From Candidatus Iainarchaeum sp. (GTDB taxonomy: Archaea > Iainarchaeota > Iainarchaeia > Iainarchaeales > DTGL01): a stretch of DNA of 5,191 bases. The stretch spans positions 1 through 5,191 of the forward strand of contig JAGHBI010000056.1 in assembly GCA_021161055.1 (NCBI GenBank), written 5' to 3'. This document shows positions 1-5,191 of the stretch, piece by piece. The notes below the pieces were generated by a model. It worked only from the letters and a program-made list of their open reading frames with translations, did no database searches and was not told the DNA's origin. The position numbers and the translations under genes are program-made. Position 1 is the stretch's first letter. Each line of letters opens with the position of its first letter.

Positions 1-13
1 CAACACAGCATAG

Positions 14-63
14 TTATAAAAAGGAAGAATATCCACAAAAAGGTTTAGAATAATTTTTTATTA
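14..63 (+). promoter_or_regulatory. candidate promoter of the first surface-protein gene
   Basis: Two archaeal TATA-like elements lie upstream of the first gene. TTATAAAA at 14-21 would place transcription start near 40-45, giving a short leader before the ATG at 68. TTTTATTA at 56-63 would place the start near 86, exactly at the second in-frame ATG, as a leaderless transcript. No convincing Shine-Dalgarno sequence precedes either ATG. The choice between the two is open. Confidence 0.35.
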
Positions 64-67
64 TTTA

Positions 68-1987
68 ATGCATACTTTATATGTTATGAATACTACAAAA
101 AATAGGAAAAATTTTTTGTTTGGTTATGCAATTATCATAATAATACTGGCAAGTAGCCTCCTGCAGGGGCACGGAGCATGTTGCGCTGAAGTTTGGCAGT
201 CATTATGCTACTATTGCGCACAGGCAGGGATAGAGATATGTGGGTGCTCAGAAGCAGTAGAATGCATAAAAGAATGCTCCGGTGATTGTGACGAATGGTG
301 TTGTGACTCAGGAGGCACCTGTGAGTGCGACGGATATTGTGCCCCTCCTGATTGCTCTGTATGTGAAAGTGGTGACAATGGCGGCGGGGGCGGAGGAGGT
401 GGTGGCACGCCTTCATGCACCACTGAAAACCGCTGCAGATTCGGGGATGAAGTATGGAAGTATGAGGCTGGTTCTGGGTGCGCTGGCTGGCTTTACAGAG
501 TTGAGGATTGTAGCAACCTAGATCAGCCTGGAACTTGTGGCAATTGGATGTGCGCTACATGCAGGGTGGAAGGTGGATTTGAGGGGGAGAGACCTGGGCT
601 CCCAAGAGGCGGCCCCGGCGATTCTGCGCCACAGCGATGTAAAATCAAAACAAGGACAAATACGGTTGGAGTATGCCAGAATGCACAATGTGTTACGCAG
701 AGTAACACTGTCAGGTGTGAAGAGTTTATCTGCCCCTATGGTTGTGCACATTCCTCTATTTTAGGTGAGGCTGATTGCTATCCAAACGCTGTGATTGATT
801 CGAATATTGCTCCAGTTGGCGGGCAGATCGAAATAGTGTCTGATGAAAGCATAGAATTTGATTGCAGCAATTCTGATGACCCTGAAGGCACTGCACTTAC
901 CTGCGACTGGGATTTTGGAGATGGGAATAAAGCTAGCGGTGCGGTTGTTGAGCATACGTATAGCTGTGACATAGCAACGTGCTCCTACACCGTTACGCTT
1001 ACCGTAACCGATGGGGCTGGATTAAAAGATACTGAAACTGTTATTGTAAATGTATTGCATGTCAACAGCCCGCCTGTGGCTGATTTCACAGTTAATCCTG
1101 TTAGCGGTATTGTTGGCATAACCGAGTTTAGCTTTGATGCTTCTTCAAGCTATGATCCTGACGGATTTATTGTGAATTATGAGTGGGATTTCGGAGATGG
1201 TGAAAAGATTAAAGGGACTGATAAGGTAAAGGTTACGCACATGTATACAAAACCTATGCAGGGCAGCAACAATATCAGCGTTACTCTGACCGTGGAAGAC
1301 GATAATGGAGCGAAGGCACAGAGCACCAAAACCATTACCGTTATTAACAATGCTCCGAACGCTAAGTTCAGCGCCATTCCTTTGAGAGGGATAAATCCGC
1401 TCACGGTTGTCTTTACCGCTAAGGCAACTGATCCGGATGGGCACAAAATTGTTGCCTATGAGTGGGATTTCGATAATGATGGGGTTATAGATTCAACTGA
1501 TCAAGATGTGATCTATAAATATGAGGTGCCGGGAACCTATAAAGCTACTTTAACAGTTACGGATGAGTATGGTGCCAGAAGCGTGCCGTTTAGTATAGAG
1601 ATTGAGGTGTATGAGCTTACAGGTATAAAGAGTCTTAGTGCAAGCAATGTGGCAGTTGGGGAGGATACTGTTATATATGTTGAATGTGCAGGCACAGATA
1701 AGGTTGATTTGACGATAAGCAGCAGCGATGGGAGCTTTAGCGTTACTATGAACGATGTACCTTGCAATGGTTATACCAGCCATGGGCCTATGGAAAAAGC
1801 TGGCGTATATACTGTTACTGCTCGTGTTCCTGGATGCAATACTTTGGAATGCACCAAAAGCACAACATTCAATGTGTTTGAGGAAGTTGCAGGAGAGGTG
1901 GAAACACCAGAAATGCACAATCTAATTGTATTATTGATTGCTGGAATTGTTATTGTCATGGTGAGGAACAAAAAAGGCGGATTTTAA
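68..1987 (+). CDS. Cysteine-rich, triple-PKD-domain surface protein with C-terminal membrane anchor
   Basis: Probably an exported cell-surface protein held by one C-terminal membrane helix; the ligand is unknown. Residues 1-37 form a signal peptide (basic NRKN, hydrophobic core with IIIII at about 22-26). Residues 38-99 hold 16 cysteines, including C66, C70, C74 and C78 at exact four-residue steps. A run of nine glycines (105-113) leads to a second cysteine region (117-237) with the motifs GWLYxVxDC and CGNWxC. Three PKD domains follow at about 240-330, 335-426 and 430-515, marked by WDFGDG at 281-286 and 373-378 and by WDFDNDG at 466-472. The third carries a DxDxDGxxD calcium-type loop (467-475). 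A beta domain with C540, C566, C590 and C595 precedes a membrane helix (about 617-632) and the tail RNKKGGF. The protein is collinear with the product of 2547-4397, so the two are paralogues. The ATG at 86 (residue 7) is an equally good start, giving a more typical signal peptide. PKD assignment is firm; the cysteine head is unrecognised, and an adhesive or envelope role is inferred. Confidence 0.9.
   Translation: MHTLYVMNTTKNRKNFLFGYAIIIIILASSLLQGHGACCAEVWQSLCYYCAQAGIEICGCSEAVECIKECSGDCDEWCCDSGGTCECDGYCAPPDCSVCESGDNGGGGGGGGGTPSCTTENRCRFGDEVWKYEAGSGCAGWLYRVEDCSNLDQPGTCGNWMCATCRVEGGFEGERPGLPRGGPGDSAPQRCKIKTRTNTVGVCQNAQCVTQSNTVRCEEFICPYGCAHSSILGEADCYPNAVIDSNIAPVGGQIEIVSDESIEFDCSNSDDPEGTALTCDWDFGDGNKASGAVVEHTYSCDIATCSYTVTLTVTDGAGLKDTETVIVNVLHVNSPPVADFTVNPVSGIVGITEFSFDASSSYDPDGFIVNYEWDFGDGEKIKGTDKVKVTHMYTKPMQGSNNISVTLTVEDDNGAKAQSTKTITVINNAPNAKFSAIPLRGINPLTVVFTAKATDPDGHKIVAYEWDFDNDGVIDSTDQDVIYKYEVPGTYKATLTVTDEYGARSVPFSIEIEVYELTGIKSLSASNVAVGEDTVIYVECAGTDKVDLTISSSDGSFSVTMNDVPCNGYTSHGPMEKAGVYTVTARVPGCNTLECTKSTTFNVFEEVAGEVETPEMHNLIVLLIAGIVIVMVRNKKGGF
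380..406 (+). repeat. Nine consecutive glycine codons (flexible linker)
   Basis: Nine glycine codons using GGC, GGG, GGA and GGT separate the first cysteine cluster from the second cysteine region of the first surface protein. The mixed codons argue that the glycine run is kept as protein sequence. The second paralogue lacks it. It is probably a flexible hinge, and the G-rich DNA could be prone to length change. Confidence 0.8.
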
Positions 1988-1990
1988 GCA

Positions 1991-2461
1991 TTACTGCTCG
2001 TTCTTGTGGAGCTTGGCAACTATTTTAACAAGAGTTTGGTCCTTGCAGGTTGTGCACGAAAGGAAGAGCTCTCTTGGAAAGGAACTCATTGAAGCGAGTT
2101 CTTCCTCGTAATTGAACAGATTTATACTTTCTGCACTTCCAGAGCGTATGGAACGCCTTTCAATCACGGAAAAGCTGCCCTTTGAATCATGCTGCAATAA
2201 AATAATTTGGTGGGTTTTGTTGTAATCCCTGTTAGTTATATATAGCCTAACGAATGTATTCATCGGAATTTCTAGAAGATTGGAATCAAAACTCCCGTTT
2301 TCAATTACCAGCTCTTGGGATACAACATCTATCTTTTCAAAGAGCTCAACAGGCTTGCCTTCAGTGGATACTGCAAACATCGACTGGAGAAACATTACCA
2401 GCAGCAAGGTAACGAAGAAGGCAGCAACGCCTACAACCAAGAGTTTAAACCATTTTTCCAT
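1991..2461 (-). CDS. Membrane-anchored, cupredoxin-like small protein
   Basis: A 156-residue protein. Residues 1-5 (MEKWF) are short and basic, and residues 6-27 form one uncleaved-looking membrane helix, so the remaining ~125 residues should lie outside the membrane. The outer part is beta-rich and follows the order of a cupredoxin fold: IPMNTFVRLYITNRD (65-79), then H84 in THQIILL, a RSGSAESINLF turn and strand (106-116), and a late strand ELFLSC into CTTC (136-139) and VKIVAKL (145-151). In copper-binding relatives such as cytochrome oxidase subunit II, the loop after the last cysteine carries a His and a Met. Here KDQTLV stands in that place, so the classical copper site looks incomplete, with H84, C136 and C139 as the remaining candidate ligands. 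The gene is convergent with the first surface gene (3-bp gap) and divergent from the second. The fold is an inference from pattern; a generic membrane-anchored beta-sandwich is the alternative. That it is a real gene is well supported by length, topology and fit to the flanking spaces. Confidence 0.8.
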   Translation of the reverse strand: MEKWFKLLVVGVAAFFVTLLLVMFLQSMFAVSTEGKPVELFEKIDVVSQELVIENGSFDSNLLEIPMNTFVRLYITNRDYNKTHQIILLQHDSKGSFSVIERRSIRSGSAESINLFNYEEELASMSSFPRELFLSCTTCKDQTLVKIVAKLHKNEQ

Positions 2462-2501
2462 ACAAAATCAACAAAATTCAATACCATAATTCTTAAAACT
2501 G

Positions 2502-2511
2502 TTTTTATATT
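2502..2511. promoter_or_regulatory. TATA box, possibly shared by divergent genes
   Basis: TTTATATT at 2504-2511 within a T-rich run matches the archaeal TATA consensus read on the plus strand. The predicted start of transcription is near 2531-2534, about 15 nt before the ATG at 2547 and downstream of the TTG at 2520. Read on the minus strand the same element (AATATAAAAA) would start transcription near 2482, about 20 nt before the minus-strand ATG at 2461. No other equally good TATA box lies in the 85-bp divergent gap, so one element may serve both genes. Confidence 0.5.
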
Positions 2512-2535
2512 GCTTTTTATTGGAAAATTTAAGAA

Positions 2536-2540
2536 GTGAT
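2536..2540 (+). promoter_or_regulatory. Shine-Dalgarno-like site choosing ATG 2547
   Basis: GTGAT matches part of the archaeal 16S anti-SD complement (GGAGGTGATC) and sits 6 nt before the ATG at 2547. It supports this start over the upstream in-frame TTG at 2520, which the TATA box at 2504-2511 would leave outside the transcript. Confidence 0.5.
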
Positions 2541-2546
2541 TTTTGG

Positions 2547-4397
2547 ATGAAAAGGGCTAACGTAGCAAGAATTGTTTCAACAATTTTCCTTTTTTGCACT
2601 GCCACAACAGTTTTTGGTATTGAAGTGTGCTTTGAAAGTCAGTTCGCGTGCGAGCGCAAGGCAGAAGCAGTATGCGCAACTACCTGCCTTGGAGAATGTG
2701 AGTGCACATGTGCAAATCATTGCATAGGACTGCGAGAAGGCGCCTGCGATGCTCTATGCACGCCAAGCAAAGAGTGCATACCATGCTATCAGGTTGTGAA
2801 CTGCAAGTGCTTAGGCATTGATATAAATGCTAAGCCTTTCCCTTTTAGTGCCTGCAAACAGGAGGATAAATGCTACAACAGGGTTGTGTGCATAAAGAGT
2901 GTCTGCAAGGAAGAATCCGACTTATGGCGCTATGATAAATGCAGCGGCTGGCTCTATGAGGTCCAAGACTGCGGCGTGTTGGGACAGACTGGCGAATGTG
3001 GCAACTGGAAATGTTTTGCTCAGGGAAGGATGCCAACCTACAAAGCGAAGTACAGAACCGATATTGTAGGGTATTGCCACAATTCCAGATGTGAAACAAA
3101 GACCGTTACCAACATATGCGAGCAGTTTGAATGCCCTCATGGCTGTGCAGAAATTAATGGCATAGGAAACTGCTATCCAAAGGCAGTAATACAGACTGTT
3201 CCAGGAGCCAAGGGTTATAATGTTGAAATAAGCAAGGGGCAAAGCGTTGTTTTTGACTGTAGTGAGAGTTATGACCCTGACGGATCAATAATTACCTGTA
3301 AATGGGACTTCGGCAGCAGTGAAGGTTCAGCAACAGGGACTGTTGTTACGCATACATTCAACAAGGAGGGCTCCTATGCAGTTAAGCTTACAGTGATGGA
3401 CTCTGAAGGACTTACAGATACTGAAGAGGTTGTGGTAAATGTGGTCTATACTGATTGGCCACCAGAAGCCTGCTTCACGGTTGAGCCCTCCGAAGGAATT
3501 ATAGGCGTCACTGAGTTCAGTTTTGATGCTTCATGCTCTAGCGACCCAGATATAGCTTTGGGGGACTATATAACCAGCTATGAATGGGATTTCGGAGATG
3601 GGTACAAAGCACAGGGGGTGCGTGTGAAGCATATTTATGCCTCAAAGCCTTTGAAGGATAAAACAAGCTATGAGGTAAAACTGGTGGTAAAAGACAGAGG
3701 TTACGGTCAGCAGAGGAGTCTTGCAGCAATGGATAAGAAAAAAGTTGTTGTGAGGAACAACGAGCCAGCAGTAAGCTTTAGCGCGACGCCGAAAGAAGGA
3801 AAACCACCGTTAGAGGTGGTGTTTAAGGTTTTAAAAAGCGATCCGGACGGACATCTTGTTACTTATAAATGGGACTTCGGAGATGGGAGCAGCGCCATAG
3901 GAAAAGAAGTGGCACATACATACAAAGATATTGGAGAGTATACGGTTACACTCACTGCAACAGATGAGTATGGTGCCAGCAGTATAGGAAAGACAACCAT
4001 AAAGGTCTATGAGCTAAGGGGTATAACTACAATAAGTGCAGAAAATGTGGCGAGATACGAGACAACAACAATATTTGTGGATTGTGCAGGCGCTGACAGC
4101 GTGGACATAACAATAGGTAAGGAGGCTGGCTCCGTAACAAAGCTTGAGGGCGTGCGATGCGGTACACATGTTGATTACGGGCCAGTAGCTGAGGAGGGCA
4201 GCTATACCGTGGTTGCGCAGATTCCTGATTGCAACGCTTCTGAATGCGTAAAAACAACAAGCTTCAATGTTGTTCCTCAGCCAGCCATAAAGATTTCTTC
4301 TCCAGAGGTCAGCCCTGCACTTATACTTTTTATAGCTTTAATCGTACTGGGAATTGTAAATGGGAAGAACGCTACTATGGCCAGAGAGCAGAGCTAA
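2547..4397 (+). CDS. Cysteine-rich, triple-PKD-domain surface protein, paralogue of the first
   Basis: A 616-residue exported protein, collinear with the product of 68-1987. Residues 1-24 are a signal peptide (MKR, then a hydrophobic core ending TTVFG). Residues 28-88 hold 14 cysteines, with C43, C47, C51, C55 and C59 exactly four apart. The second cysteine region (103-209) repeats the paralogue's motifs: GWLYxVxDC, CGNWxC and CxxFxCPxGC. PKD domains lie at about 211-300 (altered WDFGSSEG), 303-402 (YEWDFGDG at 345-352) and 405-488 (YKWDFGDG at 440-447). C238 and C251 in the first PKD have the same 13-residue spacing as in the paralogue and could form a disulfide; C309 and C330 in the second PKD are a pair unique to this copy. 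A beta domain (489-575) has C513, C538, C562 and C567, matching the paralogue. A membrane helix (about 588-604) and a short hydrophilic tail end the protein. The glycine run and the Gly/Pro/Arg-rich insert of the paralogue are absent. Start at ATG 2547 is preferred to the TTG at 2520 on signal peptide, TATA position and SD. Role is inferred as surface display or adhesion. Confidence 0.9.
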   Translation: MKRANVARIVSTIFLFCTATTVFGIEVCFESQFACERKAEAVCATTCLGECECTCANHCIGLREGACDALCTPSKECIPCYQVVNCKCLGIDINAKPFPFSACKQEDKCYNRVVCIKSVCKEESDLWRYDKCSGWLYEVQDCGVLGQTGECGNWKCFAQGRMPTYKAKYRTDIVGYCHNSRCETKTVTNICEQFECPHGCAEINGIGNCYPKAVIQTVPGAKGYNVEISKGQSVVFDCSESYDPDGSIITCKWDFGSSEGSATGTVVTHTFNKEGSYAVKLTVMDSEGLTDTEEVVVNVVYTDWPPEACFTVEPSEGIIGVTEFSFDASCSSDPDIALGDYITSYEWDFGDGYKAQGVRVKHIYASKPLKDKTSYEVKLVVKDRGYGQQRSLAAMDKKKVVVRNNEPAVSFSATPKEGKPPLEVVFKVLKSDPDGHLVTYKWDFGDGSSAIGKEVAHTYKDIGEYTVTLTATDEYGASSIGKTTIKVYELRGITTISAENVARYETTTIFVDCAGADSVDITIGKEAGSVTKLEGVRCGTHVDYGPVAEEGSYTVVAQIPDCNASECVKTTSFNVVPQPAIKISSPEVSPALILFIALIVLGIVNGKNATMAREQS

Positions 4398-4410
4398 GCA
4401 ACCATTTCCA
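4397..4410 (+). repeat. 14-bp direct repeat, left copy beside vapC
   Basis: AGCAACCATTTCCA begins on the last base of the stop codon of the second surface gene and recurs exactly, in the same orientation, at 5144-5157 beyond vapB. The two copies enclose the whole vapBC operon and its promoter. An exact 14-mer is uncommon but not impossible by chance in a window this size. The rest of the 43-bp convergent gap shows no hairpin terminator, only weak pyrimidine tracts running into vapC. Confidence 0.6.
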
Positions 4411-4440
4411 GAGCAGAATAAACAGTTTCTTCTAAGCATA

Positions 4441-4875
4441 TCATTTTAGCATAACAACCTCTCCTTTTAGATCCCTAAAATCTTCATCCCCAGTAATAAC
4501 TTTTGCTTTTATTTTCCTTGCTGTTGCTAATACTATAGAATCAGCCAGAGACCAGTGAGGATTTATCTTTTTTCTCTCGAAATTTATTTTTCCAGCGGAT
4601 ACTGCAATAAGCTTATCAAGCGGTATAATTGGGGTTTTTACCTCTATAAAGCGAAACGCTTTGGAAAAATCCAGGCAATCTCGCAAAAATTTTGTCTGGA
4701 GTTCTGCAACAACAATGCTTGGAGTAAAGCAAGCATGCATTTCAATAAATTCCTCCACCCTGTCTGCAAGCGGTGATTTTCTAAAATATTCAACCCAGGC
4801 ATAGGTATCCAAAACATAAGATTCTTTGTCGGCTTTAATTTCTTGTTCCTGAAACACCTTCCTATTATTACTCAT
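4441..4875 (-). CDS. vapC: VapC-type PIN-domain ribonuclease toxin
   Basis: Toxin of a type II toxin-antitoxin pair. VapC proteins are Mg2+-dependent endoribonucleases that cut tRNA or rRNA and slow translation in the cytoplasm. The PIN acidic residues are all visible: D23 in VLDTYAWVEYF, E58 in VVAELQ, D112 in LADSIVLATA and D130 in TGDEDF, with D132 close by, so the enzyme should be active. At 144 residues it is slightly long for the family because about 18 polar residues precede the strand that usually begins the protein. That extension lies over the end of vapB. The ATG at 4873-4875 gives an 8-nt overlap with vapB and is preceded by a purine-rich GAGGGTAGGG, consistent with coupled translation. 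A GTG at residue 7 is an alternative start. The RNA target cannot be read from sequence. Confidence 0.93.
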   Translation of the reverse strand: MSNNRKVFQEQEIKADKESYVLDTYAWVEYFRKSPLADRVEEFIEMHACFTPSIVVAELQTKFLRDCLDFSKAFRFIEVKTPIIPLDKLIAVSAGKINFERKKINPHWSLADSIVLATARKIKAKVITGDEDFRDLKGEVVMLK

Positions 4876-5071
4876 CCCTACCCTCTATTTCACTTTCTTC
4901 CTCTTCTGTGAGGGGCTTTAGTTTTGGGAAGGCCCCCTTCATAGAGCTTGGAACATTCTTTGCTTTCTTCAGCAGGAGCTCTATTGCTGCGCTATAGCTG
5001 CCAGCCCCAAAATCTTCCTTTGCCTCCTTAAGCTTTCTATAAGTATGTTCATCTAGTGCTATGGTTTTCAT
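4868..5071 (-). CDS. vapB: VapB-type antitoxin, ribbon-helix-helix
   Basis: A 67-residue protein directly upstream of, and overlapping, vapC. Residues 1-10 (MKTIALDEHT) form the DNA-contacting strand of a ribbon-helix-helix fold. Helix one is YRKLKEAKED (11-20), and GSYSAAIELLLKKAK (24-38) gives helix two. The C-terminal part (about 41-67) is the usual VapC-binding tail. It ends in a strongly acidic stretch (EEEESEIEGRDE). In this family the antitoxin neutralises the PIN active site, and the complex represses its own promoter through the dimeric N-terminus; the AT-rich palindrome just upstream would suit that. The ATG at 5069-5071 lies 27 nt from a TATA box, which predicts a leaderless message. 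Assignment as an RHH antitoxin is strong from the N-terminal pattern and the vapC partner. Confidence 0.9.
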   Translation of the reverse strand: MKTIALDEHTYRKLKEAKEDFGAGSYSAAIELLLKKAKNVPSSMKGAFPKLKPLTEEEESEIEGRDE

Positions 5072-5079
5072 ATATAAAT

Positions 5080-5109
5080 CTATAGAATTATAATTTTATA
5101 AATTTATAG
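5080..5109. promoter_or_regulatory. Imperfect palindrome, candidate VapB operator
   Basis: A 30-bp stretch from CTATAG to TATAG has 24 of 30 positions symmetric about its centre. It overlaps the TATA box that should drive vapBC, the position expected for an autorepressor site. The AT-rich composition raises the chance of accidental symmetry. Confidence 0.4.
5094..5102 (-). promoter_or_regulatory. TATA box of the vapBC operon
   Basis: Read on the minus strand this is TTTATAAAA, centred 27 nt before the A of the vapB ATG. That spacing is the standard archaeal TATA-to-start distance, so the transcript should begin at or within a few bases of the start codon. A second TTTATAAA at 5116-5123 could also serve as an upstream alternative with a leader of about 20 nt. 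Confidence 0.6.
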
Positions 5110-5115
5110 CTCAAG

Positions 5116-5123
5116 TTTATAAA
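5116..5123 (+). promoter_or_regulatory. TATA box pointing out of the window
   Basis: TTTATAAA in the context CAAGTTTATAAATCTTC is a strong archaeal TATA box. It is self-palindromic, so it could work on either strand. On the plus strand transcription would begin near 5145, inside the right copy of the 14-bp repeat. No ATG follows on the plus strand before the window ends, so any gene it drives lies outside. Confidence 0.4.
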
Positions 5124-5143
5124 TCTTCCTATTTTCGAATCCC

Positions 5144-5157
5144 AGCAACCATTTCCA
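5144..5157 (+). repeat. 14-bp direct repeat, right copy beyond vapB
   Basis: Exact copy of AGCAACCATTTCCA found at 4397-4410. The match stops sharply at both ends, as flanking bases differ. The remaining sequence to the window end is AT-rich and holds no gene I can support. Confidence 0.6.
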
Positions 5158-5191
5158 CAAAGGCAAAAACTTTATCCTCTTTCCTTTAAAA

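Noticed and set aside
1550..1918. 122-residue minus-strand open frame inside the first surface gene
   Set aside because: It lies antisense to the conserved PKD and beta domains, has no start signal and reads as low-complexity shadow protein.
2520..2546. TTG start nine codons upstream for the second surface protein
   Set aside because: The TATA box at 2504-2511 would start transcription after the TTG, and ATG 2547 gives a better signal peptide and a Shine-Dalgarno-like site.
2922..3242. 106-residue minus-strand open frame inside the second surface gene
   Set aside because: It is antisense to the conserved cysteine module, and the plus-strand frame is supported by homology to the paralogue.
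4398..4440. Transcription terminator between the second surface gene and vapC
   Set aside because: No hairpin and no strong T tract; only short pyrimidine runs such as TTTCTTC.
5126..5150. TTCGAATCCC resembling a tRNA T-loop
   Set aside because: The bases before it do not pair with CCCAG after the loop, and no acceptor, D or anticodon arm can be found upstream on either strand.
5104..5191. Minus-strand frame open to the window edge (ending LWKWLLGFENRKIYKLEL)
   Set aside because: Only 28 codons are visible, which is not significant in AT-rich DNA, and it would run through the promoter elements. The sequence beyond the edge is needed to judge it.

Overview
The window looks archaeal. Genes are tightly packed on both strands. 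The upstream regions carry TTTATA-type TATA boxes at the right distance for short or absent leaders, and there are no bacterial -35/-10 promoters. Surface proteins built from PKD domains and a vapBC module fit the same picture. A small-genome lineage such as a DPANN archaeon would fit, but no marker gene here settles the lineage, so that is a guess.

Layout: positions 68-1987 (+) encode a secreted, membrane-anchored protein with a very cysteine-rich N-terminal head, three PKD domains, a fourth four-cysteine beta domain and a C-terminal membrane helix. Only 3 bp away and convergent is a minus-strand gene (1991-2461) for a small membrane-anchored protein whose outer domain reads like a cupredoxin fold that has lost part of its copper site. 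An 85-bp divergent promoter region follows. Next, 2547-4397 (+) encodes a second surface protein, a full-length paralogue of the first with the same domain order. After a 43-bp convergent gap comes a vapBC toxin-antitoxin operon on the minus strand: vapC 4441-4875 and vapB 4868-5071, overlapping by 8 nt. The last 120 bp hold the AT-rich vapBC promoter, a palindrome that could be its operator, and a TATA box pointing out of the window on the plus strand.

How the genes may work together: the two large proteins are probably displayed on the cell surface as stalk-and-head adhesins or envelope proteins. PKD repeats would form the stalk and a disulfide-rich or metal-binding module the tip. The cupredoxin-like gene between them faces the same compartment and may belong to the same unit; that link rests only on position and topology. 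The vapBC pair is a self-contained module with no evident functional tie to the surface genes. It is bracketed by an exact 14-bp direct repeat, which may reflect how it arrived. The most novel material is the cysteine-rich head shared by the two paralogues, which I cannot assign to a named family.
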